Positions 1-15,000 of a stretch of DNA of 64,000 nt are shown here, one piece after another. The translations under genes were made by a program, and so were the position numbers. This DNA comes from Flavobacteriaceae bacterium (GTDB lineage Bacteria; Bacteroidota; Bacteroidia; Flavobacteriales; Flavobacteriaceae). The notes under the pieces were generated by a model, which worked only from the letters and a program-made list of their open reading frames with translations, had not been told where the DNA came from and searched no databases. Every line of letters begins with the position of its first letter. The stretch's first letter is position 1. The stretch spans positions 1 to 64,000 of the forward strand of contig JAQWGQ010000007.1 of the NCBI GenBank assembly GCA_029238125.1. The letters run 5' to 3'.

Positions 1-3000
1 GATATCACTAACCGATACATCTGTAAGTGTGGTGTTACCTGTGTTCTCTACTGTGATCGTATAGTTTATCGTATCACCAACACCTACGCTTACATCTGAA
101 TCACTATGGGTGATCGTTGATGTCTTTCTAATATCTATCGATGCGTTGCGGTAAGTGGGAACCACCGTAGGGTCATCTGAGGCCAAGCTTGTGCTGTTTG
201 GATCATCACTCACATCACTGACATCGTCAATTCCGGTGGGACTGTCACCAGTTGCTGTGATAGTATTCGATATACTACCTGTATCTGCCGCTGCTTGTTC
301 TATGGAATAGGTCGCAGAAAGATTTTTAATTTGACCTGGGATCAAGTAAAATGTCCCCCACTCTGATGGCCCGCCAGAAGTCAAGGTAAGCACGTTTCCT
401 GATGCGTCAGTGAGTGTGTCCGTTAGGGAAATATTTTCAATGGTGACATTACCCTTATTTTCAACTGTGATTGCATAAATAATTGTATCCCCTGTTGATG
501 TTTCGCCTTCTGTTCCTGCGACATGGCTAACCGTAGCTGACTTTTTAACTTCAATCGATGCATTCTGTGAAATCTGATCAACAACTGCATCATCAATACT
601 ATCGTTTACAGCAGATACGTTTGGATCATACCCAACCACACTTGCCATATTTGACACCCCACCAGCATCAATTGCTTGTTGGTTCACTACAAATATGGTC
701 GTGAAGTCTGCTGATGCGCCAACTGCTAATGTTCCATCAAAAGTGCCAGTTCCAGCAAATTCTGGTTGAGGAATTGTCAGCCCACCAGTATTTGATGAGA
801 GGTCTGTCAGCACGTCTGAAACGACAATACCAGTCAATGGTGTGTTACCCGTATTTGTAACTGTTATTGTATAATGAATCTCATCATATAGATCTGTTGT
901 AAAGTTTCCAGAATCTTTTTGAACAACAGAAGAAGTCTTGGTAATCTCTATGCCAGGAAGTGGTGCAATGCTTACAACTGTAGCGTCATCAGCAGCAGTT
1001 GTGTTTGGATCATCACTATCATCTGTCACATCAAAAGTTGTGCTTCCAGGACTCTTGGCAGCAACAGATGCTACATTAATTACACTTCCACTATCTGCAG
1101 CAGATTGTCCTATTTCATAGGTTGCTGTATAGGTAATGGATTCTCCTACTTCAATTGTCTGTGGTGTTGATGGGCTTACAGCTGTTGTGAGTGTAAGTGG
1201 TGTTGTTCCATCTGCTTCAGTAAGTGTGTCCGTAATTGTAGCTTCGGTAAGGGTAACATTACCTGTGTTGGTTACCACAATCGTATAAGTAATTGTATCC
1301 CCTAAGCCAATAATCTCATCTGTATTGTCTGTGATTTCAGCTGCCTTTGTAATTTCTATTGAAGGTGTCTTGGTAATAGATAGTGTTGTTGGATCATCCC
1401 CAATGTCTCCGCTGACCGTATCTCCATCATCTGATAGGTCTACAACATTACCATGAGCACTTGTACCTGTTGCAGTTAATGTGTTTGAAATACCTCCTGC
1501 GTCAACATCTGCTTGTCGAATTCTGTAGAAAGCAAGATAATTAGCTGTATCTCCAATGGCGAGTATGCCGTTTGATGCATTGTTGTCAGATCCAATGTAG
1601 TATGGTCCATCAAAGAAGGTAGTATAACTACTTGGATCCGAGGAATCGTAAATCGTTGTGGTTTCGCTAATATCTTTTAGGACATCGACAACACTTAGGT
1701 TTGTGATATCAACATTCCCTGTGTTTTCAACGCTAATGTTGTATTTTATAAGATCCCCTACGCCCAATACACCATCGCCCTCATCGATTACTTGTTGGAG
1801 CTTAATCACCTCTATTTCGGGATTCGGCAACATAAAGGTTACTGTTGGATCATCAGTTGTGTTCCCATCATCGTCTATTCCATCGTCCGAAACATCAGAA
1901 ACTGTTTCTGTACCACCAACTGGAAGTGCATAGAAAGTAACTCTGTTTTCTACCCGACCAGAAACAACTGCTTGGTAATTGATTTCGAAGTCTGCTGTGT
2001 AGGTAACTGTTGCGCCTGGTGCGATAGCAGTCACATCGTCTGTCGTAGAAATATTGGTTGTGTATTGCAAGTCTTGTCCAAATCCATCGGTTAATTTGTC
2101 AAAGAAACTATCAATGCCGACTGTAACGTTTCCAGTGTTTTCAACTGTAATTGTATAAGTAATGATATCACCCTCACTTGCATTATCCACTAGATCTGCA
2201 ACTTTTGTTACTTCAATACTCGGGTTAGCCTGAATGTCAGTGACCGTTGGGTCGTCTAATAGATTTTGGTCCGTATCATCTCCATCATCTGAAATATCAT
2301 TTACCGTAACCGACTGCGGACTAGTTCCAAAGACTTGTATCGTATTGCTGACAGATCCTGAATTGGAAGCTTGGGTGTTGATCGTAAAGCTGGCTGTGTA
2401 AGTCGCGATTTCTCCACTTAATAATGTAAATTCGGCAGAACCATCAGAGTTACTCACAAACACCAGTCCATCTCCATCCGTATCTCCAGTTGCAGTGTCT
2501 AGTGTCAGTGTTTGACCATTGCCATCCGTAATTGTGTCCGTGAAATTGATGCCAGTTAGTGTAACATTCCCGGTATTTTCAAATGTGATGGTATAATTAA
2601 TAACATCTCCCGAACCGTTTTGAACATCTGTGTTGGTGTCTGTGATGGTAAAAGTCTTGGTCGCTTCAATAGACGGATTCGGTGAAATATAAACATCCGT
2701 AGTTGTATTGCTATCGGTTGTATCGCCATCATCAGAATCTTCATCAACATCAAAGGTTGTACTTCCAGGGCTTTTGGCTTTTACATTGGCCTCGTTGTGA
2801 ATTGATCCTGTACTTGCAGCAGTCTGCGTTATAGTATAGTAGGCAATATAACTGGCGGTTTCACCAGTTTTTAGCGCACCTTCTGCTGAACCTTGATTTG
2901 AGCCAGAGAAGAATGGGCCATTTGTAAGTGTAAGTGATCCCCCATCACCATCGGTCAATGTATCGGTTAGGGTGAGTTCTGACAAGTCTACATTACCAGT

Positions 3001-6000
3001 GTTTTCAATTGTGATTGTGTATTGAATGATATCCCCAAAGTCAGTAACCCCATCCTCATTATCAATGATCGTTGCTGTTTTAAGAACAGATATCGATGGG
3101 TTGGCATTCATTTGTGTTACTGTCGGATCCCCTACAACATCAGTGGTGCTTGGATCATCACTTGTGGCAGTTACATCATCTGAGTTTTCAGGACTACTAG
3201 CTGTAACGTTTACCACGTTGGATATAAATCCAGATTCTTCAGCTGCTTGAGAAATCGTATATGTGGCTGTATAGGTTAGGGTTTCTCCACTTTTAAGTGT
3301 GCCGATTGTAGATGCTGGTGTAACCCCAGAGTTGACAGGGTTGGTTAATGTTAAATCTGCATCAAGGACATTGCCATCACCATCTGACAATACATCAACA
3401 GCACTTATATTGGTAAGGGTGACGTTCCCTGAGTTTTCAATCGTAATTGTGTAAGTAACAAGATCTCCATTTCCGACTTCATCGTCAGTACCATCATCTA
3501 CGACTACTGTTTTTTCAACTTTCAATTTGGGGTTTGGTGCAAATAAGACTTCTGTGATGTCATCTGTTTGATTGCCATCGGTATCATCCCCATCATCAGA
3601 AACATCAGAAACTGTAAGGGTTCCAGTTGATGTTTGATAATTGGCAGTGGCAGTAACAGTGTTAGTCAGCTTTCCTGATTCCTCGTCAGCTTGGGTAATT
3701 GTGAAAACAGCTGTATAGGTTGCGATTTCTCCAACAAGTAATGTGCCTGCACTTGACCCTTTATCTGAGGATTGATACTCTGGGATGCCGTCACCATGAT
3801 CAAAGATCAAGTCGGTTTGATTTCCATCCTTAAATGTATCTGCCAGCGATAAGCCTGTAAGAGTTGTGTTCCCTGTATTTTCTACTGTAATTGTAAATGT
3901 AATCACATCGCCTGCTCCTGTTTTTCCATCGCCACTTTCTGTAGTTTTAACAAAGGTCTTTGTCACTTCTAGCGCTGGCACATAGCTTGTCGAAACAACG
4001 GTCGGGTCATTTGTAGGGTCAGTGTCTGTATCTGCATCTGTATCTGTTGTTTCATCCCCATCATCGCTATCATCGGTAACATCAAAAGTTGTACTTCCAG
4101 GGCTTTTTGCCTTAGCAAGTGCAGTATTGACAATACTTCCTGTACTAGCAGCAATTTCTGAAACTGTGTATGTAGCTGTATACGTTTTGGTTTCTCCAAC
4201 TTCTAATGTTGTTGCGTTTGTATTTGAAGTTGATGAGGAGTCTAGCTGCGGATCATTTGCGTTATCGTAGGAAAGGGTATTTCCATCTTGATCCTCTAGG
4301 GTATCTGTTATGTCTAAATCTGAAAGAGATACGTTTCCGGAGTTTGTAACCGTAATTGTGTATGTAATGACATCATCTCCGCCTATGAGATTATCATTGT
4401 TATTGTCAGTTGTTTGAGCTGTTTTTACAACTTTCATTGCTGGTGCTGGAGCGATCACAAATTCTGTTACGTCGTCAACCCCTCCATCATTTGGATCCCC
4501 ATCATCAGAAATATCGGAAACCGAAGTGTTGTCAGGAGAGAACCCTGTAAATGTTGCTATATTATCAAGACCGCCAGCATCGATAGCCGCTTGCGTAATT
4601 GTGAATAGGGCCATATAAGTGGCTGTTTCACCAGGTTTTATAACTCCATCCCCCGATCCTTGATCTGCACCCGTGTAGAAAGGCCCGCTGCTAAAGGTCA
4701 TCGTCTGTGGTGATGCAGAACGGTCTTCAAACGTATCTACATAAGTAAGGTTATCAATCGTGACATTCCCTGTGTTTTCAACACTGATTACATATTGAAT
4801 AATATCATTGGGGTTAATACCTGTAACACCATTTTCAATGATGGTGTAGGTCTTATTCACTTCGATAGATGGTGCCTCGGTTGTGGTTGTGGTGACACTA
4901 TCTGTTCCATTTACATCATTTGTACCAAGGGGTGATGTGGCAACTACATTGATTGTATTTACAATACTACCCGAGTCAGAGGCAAGTGTTTCGATTACAT
5001 AACTCGCGTTATAGGTTGCTGTTTCTCCCACTTTGAGAGTTCCATCTGCTGAGCTAGCGTCTGAAGAAACATGTGTTGGTCCAGCAAATAGCGTAAGGTT
5101 ATCCCCATCGGCATTTTCTAGAACATCAGTAAGAGTAACATTTGATAGGCTTACGTTACCATTATTTGTAACTGTAATAACATAATTAATTATATCGCCA
5201 CGATCTGTAATTGTGTTTCCACTGTTCTCAGTGACAGTTGCTGTTTTAGAAACCGCCAGACTTGGTGATCTTGTAATCGTAATATCGGTTGGGTCATCAG
5301 CAGTATTTCCATCCGTGTCATCTCCATCGTCAGAGGTATCCTGAACATCATTAGTGTTTCCGGGGCTTGAGGCAGTGGCAGTGGCAACATTACGAATACC
5401 ACCCAAATCAACTGCAGTTTGCTGGATATTATAAACAGCAACATAAGTAGCTGTTTCACCTGCTTTTAGAGTTCCTTCAGTGATACCAGTAGCTGGCACA
5501 AAGGTCGGGCCGGAGTTTAAAGTTAAGCTGGTTGTTGCTGAAATATCCGTCAGAACATCTGTAACTGTTAGACCATTTAGAAGAACATTTCCTGTGTTTT
5601 CAACTGTAATTGTATAGGTGATGGTTTCACCAACCTCAGGCACATTATCTCCACCTGATAAACTATAGGTTTTTGTGACTTCAAGTTCGGGCTCATAGGT
5701 TAAACTTGTAATGGTTGGGTCATCAATATTGTTTCCGTCAGTATTGTCTCCATCATCACTTACATCAGAAATTGTGATGGTATTATCTGCCACTGAAGAG
5801 GCCTCAACCAATATTTGGTTGCTGATAAAAGTGGACGTAACATCAGCTTGTGTAATGGTATAGAATGCTTGATAAGCAAAATAATCACCTCGTGTTAAAT
5901 TGGTTTCTGTAGATCCACTATTTAAAGAATTTAAGTTTGTATCTGGGGTAATGGCGCCATCATATTGCATGCCAGTTGCATTGTCACCATTTATCATCGT

Positions 6001-9000
6001 ATCCGTTAGGGTATCGATTTGAAGAACAACGTCTTCGATACTACTATTGTTATAAACAACGATGCTGTATTTGATGATGTCTCCTGCTGCTGTCACCCCA
6101 TCTGAAAGGTTTGGATCTGACGGGGCAGTCGAATCTCGATCTATAATTTGTGCCGTTTTGACAACTTTGATTGAGGCGTCTGAAGTAATGGTTGTGACCG
6201 TTGGGTCATTTGAGGGGTCTGTATCGGCATCGGGGCCATCTGTTGCTGCGTCTCCATCGTCAGATATATCGGTTACATCATCTGTATTCCCAGGACTTGA
6301 AGCTGTAGCTGTAACTGTGTTTGTCAACTTGCCACTATCTGCATCTGTTTCTGTAACAGTATAGAAAGCGCGATAGGTAACAATCTCGTCAATTTTGATT
6401 TCTCCAGGAGGAGAGTTCATCGTAGAGTTTGCATAATATATCCCATCAAGTGCTGGCGTAACAACAGTACCATCTCCATTTGTAAGTACATCCGTTAGGC
6501 TTAATCCTGTAAGGTCTCTGTTTCCTGTGTTGGTAACTGTAATGGTGTATTTGACAATATCACCTTGGTTATTGATTCCATCTCCGTTGTCAACAAGCTC
6601 AAATGTTTTGACAACCTCAATCGATGGAAGAGCAAGCGTGTAAACAACGATTGGGTCATTTGTTGGATCATCATCATCATCTATACCATCAGTTGTTTCA
6701 TCTCCGTCATCACTAACATCTGTTACATTGTCTGTGCCTCCTGCTGTGCTGGCGTAAGCAGTTACCGTGTTGCTGATATATAAAGCATCATAACCTACAG
6801 CGTCTACAGTGTAGGAAACAAGATAATAAGCAATTTCACCCAGTTCAAGTGTGTCCCCATATTGTGTGTTTGATTTTCCAGTACTTGTTGTGGAGAAACT
6901 CGGAACCAGGTTGCCAAGTGACCCTTTTGAGTTCGAAAGATTATCAACAAGATTTATACCAGTTAATCTCGTATCTCCCGTATTCTCAACCGAGATAGAG
7001 TAATTGATGATATCGCCAGACTGAACAGGCGTGCTGATATCAATCGAATTGGTTGATCTAACAATACTAGAAATTGTTTTGGTAACCTTCATAGACGGAT
7101 TGGTCTCAAGCTCAACTACTGTTCGGTCATCAACAGTATTAAAGTCGGTATCGTCTCCATCGTCAGAAATATCTTGAACATCGTTTGTATTTCCTGGAGA
7201 GTCTGCAGTGGCAGTGGCAGAGTTTTCTAAAATTTTATTGTCAATTGCATCTTGGGTAATCACAAAGCTAACTCTATAGGTTTCTATTTCTCCAGGTTCT
7301 AAAGTTCCTTGTGCTGGATCTGTAGTTGGATTGGAAATCAAATAAGATGCGGACATATCAATTGCTCCACCAGCTGTGGTTTGCTCCTCTAAAATAAAGG
7401 TATTGGTCTCCGTATGATCTTGAAGAAGGTCCTGAATTTCAAGATTTGTAAGCGTTACATTTCCTTTATTTTCAACAGTTATATCATAGATGATTTCATC
7501 TCCAATAGCTCCTCCTGAATATGAACTCATCTTAAGTTCAACTAATCCATTATTACTACTTGATGGTTGATACATAAAATGGTAAGACCCATTGGGATCA
7601 AATGCAGTATCCAGATTATAAGCCCTTTCAAATTCAATTGTGGGATCATAGCTTGTATCCAAATTTGCCTTGTTATCTTCTTCTGGGTATTTTGAATACG
7701 TCCAAATCGTAGGCTTTCCGTTTGTGTCAATCCCTATTCGAACCCTTGAAACGCTACGCATTGAATCCTCATGTAGCTCTGCAACTGTATATGAACTATT
7801 TTCTGTACCGTTTGGGTAGATTATTGTAGCGTTTGCTGTTGATCCATCAAGATCTCTCCTGCCGGCCCATTTTATATAATCTATATTTGATTCATAATAT
7901 GCGCCGTCGTATGCAAATTTGTTATGATTTACCTGTACATTTTCTTGGTGTGCAGTATCCATAAAATCCTTAATTTGATCAATACTAAATTCATTAGTAT
8001 TCACAATTGCAAAGCGAAAACCTCTGTCACCATTAGCTTGAAACTCAAAATACTCACCTGGTTTAGAAATGCCCTTGCTACTAATAAATCCATCGTTGTT
8101 TCTATTGTCTGAAAGATGGGTCCAATTTGACATATTCGTTCCCGTGAGTTCACCAAAAGAAACAAAGGGTGGTAAAAGATCCTCAACTCTTGCTGTCTTA
8201 GTGACCTCCAGTATGGGGTTTGGTGTTATTATCGTTTCTGTTGGATCATTTGTTGGATCGGTATCTCCATCTGTATCAACTGTCAGGTCTCCATCTCCAT
8301 CAGAGGTTTCAATGACGTCATCTGTGTTATCTGGACTCGAGGCAGTTACTGTAACTGTATTATACACTCCGCCTTTATTCACATCGTCTTGAGTAAGGGT
8401 GTATTGGGTGCTCCAAGTTTCTATTTCACCTGGTGCTATATATCCCGATCCATTGTTGAGTGGATCATTTGGGGCATCAGCCATCGCGTCTCCCACAAAC
8501 TGCAGAGTCAGACTAGTGATGAGTTCATCGCTTTGATTGTAGATTTTATCATCAAAGCTGAAGTTGTTCAGGGGTAGGTTCCCTGTATTTTCAATTGTTA
8601 TGGTGTAGGTTAAAACATCTGTATCGTTCAGCTCATTGTCAGCGCCATCATCTTCAGTTACTGTTTTAAGAACGACCATTTTTGGATCTGGCGCAAGATT
8701 CACCTCCGTGGCATCATCTCCATTATCGTCTCCTCCAGTAAGTCCATTATCAGAGATGTCAGAAACGTTTGTAAATAAAGTAGGTGTTCCGTTTACATCA
8801 ACCATCGCATCACCACTTACAGTTGCGCTGTTTGAAATAAATGCTGCATTTGCTGAAGATGTTTTAATGACATATTCGACCGTGTACACTTGTACATCAT
8901 TTGGATATAAGGTTCCGCTAAATGGTGTTGTGCTCACCAGAACCCCGTTCACGCTCACAAGTGTTGGGGTTAGTGCTTCCTGGTTATCCCCATTGGAGTC

Positions 9001-12000
9001 AATCACAGTATCCGTGATTTGTATATTTTCAAGGGGCCAGTTTCCTATATTTGTCGCTGTGATTGTGTATTTAATTTTATCACCTACTGCTACAGATCCT
9101 TGAGATACGGTTAACTCATAAGTACCATCATTATCATCATCTCGTAAAATTTCATTTACAGTTTTAATGACTTCGATTCCTGGATATATAATTTCATAAT
9201 CCGTCGTATCATTAACTGTATTCCCGTCGGAGTCATCACCATCGTTACTATCAATATTCAGCTGAGTTCCGTCAGGAGCAGTTGCCGTCAAAGTGGCTTG
9301 GTTTTTAACCCCGCCTGAGTTTACAGCTTGCTGGTTTATCGCGAAACTAACTTTGTAAAGGGCACTTTCACCAGGTGCCAATATCCCCTGGCCAGACCCA
9401 ATCCATGATAAGTCATTGGACTGGTATTGAATCACATAAAACAGCTGGTTGTCTTTGTCTACATCATTAAGCTCATGGGGTGAGGTTAAAGACCAAGCCA
9501 GTGCATCTTGATCATTTAAATCATTCATAAATCCAGAGCTTGTTGCTGTATAATCATTGAAAGTAAATGGGATTTTGTCTCCATCAAACCATGCTCTGTT
9601 CCAAGACCCCTCTGTTTCAATATCGTCACCATTGGCCCATAAGTAACTCTTCGGAGCACTTGCATCCGGATCGTCTTCAGTTATTGATGAGCTAGATAAA
9701 TCGATGCCTCTATAGGAGAGTTTATCAAGAATTTTTGTCATAAACTCCTGCTCATTTGTATTATAAGCAGCGTCCGTATTATCAAGATTCCAGTGCTGAC
9801 CCTTGTATAAATAGCCCCCTCTATTTAACGCAAGTGTTCTTGCCTCTTCATAGGTTTTTGCCTCGGTTATGAGCTCAAACATATCCGTGGTCGATCCTCC
9901 ACCATGTTGGTCGCTAAATACATGTGAAATCTGATCAATATTAGCTGCAGAAATCCCAACGGATCCGTTTAGGGTAAAGGTTGGACCGCTTGTAATGGTT
10001 AGGGGTTGATTAGCAAAATCTAATAAATCATCACTTATATTGATGTTGTTTAGTGTTACATTACCTGTGTTGGTAACTACAATATCATAAACAAGAACAT
10101 CATCAACCCCATCAAGGCCATCTCCGTTGTCAACCAGTTTAACTGTTTTGGTGATTGTTGCACTTGGGGATTGGGGGAAGCTATCAGTTGTAGGCGAAGC
10201 AAGGCTTGCGTCTATTGTTGCTGTATTTCCGTCAATGCCAGTAAAAGTTCCAGTAACTGTCACATCATTATTAATTGCCGTTGAATCAAAAGTTGATTGT
10301 TCAATTGTATAAGTTGCCGTATAAGTTGCAGATTCACCTGGGGTAAGCGTCCCTTCTGTTGAGGATCCCGTAGATGAGCTAAATGCTAATCCATCGTCTG
10401 ATTGGCCAATGATGTCAATGTCGTTCAATCGAGTTACATAATATGTAGCCGAAGGAGGGTTTGTGTCTAAATTGTCAAAATCGATATTTGATCCTATAAA
10501 TCCAATGGTTTGAAAATCTGATTGATCGGTGTAATAATAATTTTCGTCATTAGTCCCGTCATCGCTATTTTCTGCCTCAATGACAGCGATGACAAGATTA
10601 GAGGTCTCATCTAATAAAAATGGCTTGTCAAGAGTCACTCGGATTCTTCTAAGGTTTCTACTAGAGTCAATTGGGTCTTGTAATGTTTGAGCAGGGGTTG
10701 AGGTATCTGACACATAATCCACATTTACATCTGCATCATAGACTTTTGTAAACTCACTAAATGGAACCCAATCTGTATTTGATGTATAACTTGTTTTTGT
10801 TGTAAGGGCCAAATAGATCTGCCAATGATCTGAATTTTTTTCAAATAAACTAAAGCTATCATCCGTATACCAAACAAGCTCACGAACTAATTTTAAATCT
10901 GAAAGTTTATCTTTTGTGATCAGAGATTGGGTATAACTAAACTCATGTTGGGTTGATACTGGATGCTGAGTTGTTACTGCAGATCTTGTGCCCAATTGTA
11001 CCGTTTGATTTTGTTGTGCATTATCAAGAATCAGAGGGTTTCCGTCGGCGTCTGTAAGGGTGTCATCCAGTGTAATTCCTGTAAGGGTTTCACCTCCTTT
11101 ATTGTTCACCTCTATTGTGTAGGTTATTGTGTCACCAGCGCCGATCCCTGTTACTCCATTTGTGTCATCAACTGAAGATGTTTTGACAACTTCTAGATAA
11201 GGAATGATTGTGTCTGTTGGGTCATTTGTAGGATCAGTGTCAGTGTCTGCTTCTGTATCAGCCGCTAAGTCTCCATCTCCATCTGAAACATCTGACACAT
11301 CAAAAGTAGTCGTGTCCTGATTTGCTGGGCTGTTTGCCTGAAAAGTAGCTGAGTTATATATATGACCACCCCCGTTTGTAACTGCGCCAGGTTCAATTGT
11401 ATAAGAAGTAGTATATATTAAGGATTGCCCTGGCGAAATTTGGCCATCAAACTCTGATGGATCACTGTAAGTTACAAGTCCATAATCAGACCATGTATAG
11501 TTTAGATCTTCCCAAAAGAACGGGATATTATCATGATTTTCTGTATTACTGTCAGTAAGATCATTAAAGCCATTTACTCTTGCAGTAGCTGCGTCATAAG
11601 TATCGCCAGCATCATCTTTTCCGACCCAATACCAATCCTCGTGATCATTATAGTGAACACCTATTTTCTTAAGCCCCACCCAGGCTTGCGTGTTTTGAGA
11701 TTTAAGAATATTTCGAACAAACTCAAACTCTTCCATGGAGTCAACAATTTGCATATAAACCTCTGGAATACTCGCTGCATTTGTTCGAGCATTATTCCAA
11801 TAGAAAATATTGTCACTCAAAAAGTAATTATGCCCTTCAAATGTTCCTATGTGAGTGAAACCAAAGAGAGAAGTAAGGTTAAGGTCGTCACTTTCTGCCA
11901 CATATTTAATATATTTGCCGGTATTTGTTGTATCATCAAAATGATAAGTTCCTGAACCACCACTATAGTAATAAGCATAATAAGTGTAGGTACCAGTTCC

Positions 12001-15000
12001 ATTTGGTTCTCCATTCTCCCAAACCGAAGCTAATGATTTCACATTTCCTAGTTTTTTTGAAACAGGAACTAGCGTCGGATCAGTTGGATCAATTGAGCCA
12101 GCAGTTGATAGATTATCTGTGCCCTCAAGGTTATAAAGCGTTACATTTCCTGTGTTTTCAACACTGATTGTGTAGTTAATTGTATCTCCTGAATCTGTTA
12201 TATTATTTGCGTTATTATCAACAATTTCAAAATCTTTTTTGACTTCAAGTTCATTAACAATGTCAAAGGCTACAATGGTTGGGTCATCTTCTGTATTAGA
12301 ATCAGTATCGTCTCCATCATCACTAACATCAGTAACACCTGTGTTTGAAGCTGTAAACGTAGCAGAGTTGGAATAACCCCCTTTATTCATATCCTCTTGT
12401 GTGATCTCCCTTTTATAATTGATGGTAATAGTACTATTTGGAGAAATTTTTTGAAGATCGTATTTCGAATTACTATTTTCAGCAATGTAACCTGTAATGT
12501 CATTTGATTCAGATAAATAATATCCTTCAGGTGTAATTGAGGCGTTCCATTCAATCCCAATCCATGAATTTTCCTGTGAGTCTGTGAATAGGTGATTTAA
12601 TGATGATCGGGTAATTGCCCCATATTGGTTCTTCACAAATTCATTTTCTTGTAAAGAATTAGGATTAAAAAGATAAGCGCCTAAACTATTTGCAAAAGTG
12701 GTGTGATCATTATAGCCTTTAGTCATTTTGCTCAAGAAATAAGTATGCCCATAATACTGCCCCAAAAGGATGGGTTTTTTCATAGGACCATGCCACTTAA
12801 GCTCACTGGTTATTTGGTCTTTGTATCCGCCAGTCCAGTATTTGACACCTATAGGAAGTTGTGTAGTAATGGCATCGAATTCAGCCTCTGTTTCAAATAC
12901 AGCCAAATATGCATCTAAGCTGTTTGTGTCTCTTGCTAAATCATCAATATGTTGATATACTGTTTTTGTATATGTTGTGGGTTCAAGAATAAAGTATGAA
13001 TGCCCATCATACTGACCTACATAAGTTGTATTACTTCCGTCGTGTAATGTAAATGCTGTAATTTCACCATCTACTTCAATTAATGCACCATAATAATCGC
13101 TATAATTTTCTGAATAAAGTGATTTTTCTAGGGAGTTGGAATGTCCTTTTACAGTTATATAATGTTTATTATTAGTTAAATCATCGGTTAAAACAAACTT
13201 ACTTTCTAGCCACTCCTCAGCCACCAAATCCTCCACACGCACAGAGCCACCCAAATTATCTACAAGACCAGGATACTCAATTAATGCATTATATAAATTA
13301 GATCTATTCTCTGTGTCCCATATTCCTAAAGTTCCTAAAGTTGTAGTTGAATCAGAATTTACTGAGCCAGGCATCACAGCTGCATAATCACTTCCAATAT
13401 CAATAAGATCTTCAAAATTATTTGGTATTGTAGATGGATTTAATTTTATATCAAAGGGGTTTAGGCTTTGATTTCTTTGCAAGACTAATGTGCTAGCCTT
13501 AGCGGACTTCTCAAGCTGTAATCCAAAAAATTGAACATATACATAATTGTATGTGCCGTCAGCTTCTTTTGGACTAACAATACCGAATCTAGGGTGTGCT
13601 TCGTATGTGCCTTGGCTGTTGCCCTCAGTGTTTTTGGTATGATCTGGATAATTTACTGGTCCTGTTGTAAATGTAAATTCATACCTTTTAAGCTCTTCGC
13701 TGTCAACAAGAAAATCTTCTGATTTGAATGAGTCATTAATTATATTTTCACTTTGTGAGTGAGTGTGTTGGGCAACTCCGTCATAGGCAAATAAATTAAA
13801 TGTTGCGTCTTCAGAGCTACCAGGGATACTGGCATAAACTGATAGGGTGTAAGTCGTATATGGTTCTAATCTCATAGAGCCATTGTTGAAACTGCTGTTC
13901 CAATAGTCATGCCAGTAGTAATGATCATAATCATTTGCTTCATTGTACAAGGCAAATCCAGAAAAAGAAGCACTATTATTTTTTCCTGTAAAATCGCTGA
14001 CAACCTGAGAATCCCCTGTATTAACAATTCCATAATCTCTGCTGGAAGAATAATAACTAGTCCCAGTATTGGGATGAATAAAAACATCAGTATTACTTGG
14101 TACACCATAGAAGGAAGTATGGGTGTGAGTTGGGCGTCGGCCATATGAAATAGAAGGATCCCCATACAAATGTCCTCCATAATATGCATAGTTTTTTTCG
14201 ATTTTGAATGATGGCGTGAATTCTTCAATTGTTTCAGATTCATCAATCGATTTTAACACGTCATCAAGCTGCAGTCCAATTAGTGATGTTGTTCCTTGAT
14301 TATCAATCGAAATCTCAAAATCAATAACATCTCCGGTATTGATTAAGTCATCATCATTTAGATCAATATGGTTATATGTCTTTGTAACTTCAACACCAGA
14401 AGTTCTTCTGAGATTGGTAACAATAGGGGTTTCGATTTCAGCTGAAAGATCTACCTTAAGTCCTCCTGGAGAGGTTAACACCGCTTCAACTTTAGCTGTA
14501 TTACTTATAAAATCTCCATAATCAATATCATCTTGGGTGATTGTGTATTGAATTGTGTAGGTGATGGTTTCATTTGAATTAATTTCTGAAAATTCATTGT
14601 CCACTGGAAATTTTGAAGGGTCTACACTCAACATTGTTTCTGTCGGGGCTGGAGACCATCGAGATGTATCACCATCAGTATAAAAATCTGTAAATGTTAA
14701 AATATCTGAGGCGGAGGAGGATTTTTCAAGTTGCAACCCGTATAAATAATTGGTTGAAGAGTCATCCCCTGCGGCATTATCAACGCCTAGCTGATAGCCT
14801 CCATTGGCCGAAGTTGTAAATGTCCAGACTTCTCTTTTCCAAGGAGAATTTCCTAATGTTTCAGGGGTGTCGTAACCAACAGTTTCAAAATCTGGCCCAT
14901 ATATATAAGAACTTGTAGATGATTCACGATAAAATGGTCTTAAATCCCCAGAAGATCCATAAGCATAATGTTTATGATAAAACGAAAAAGTGTATGTTGT

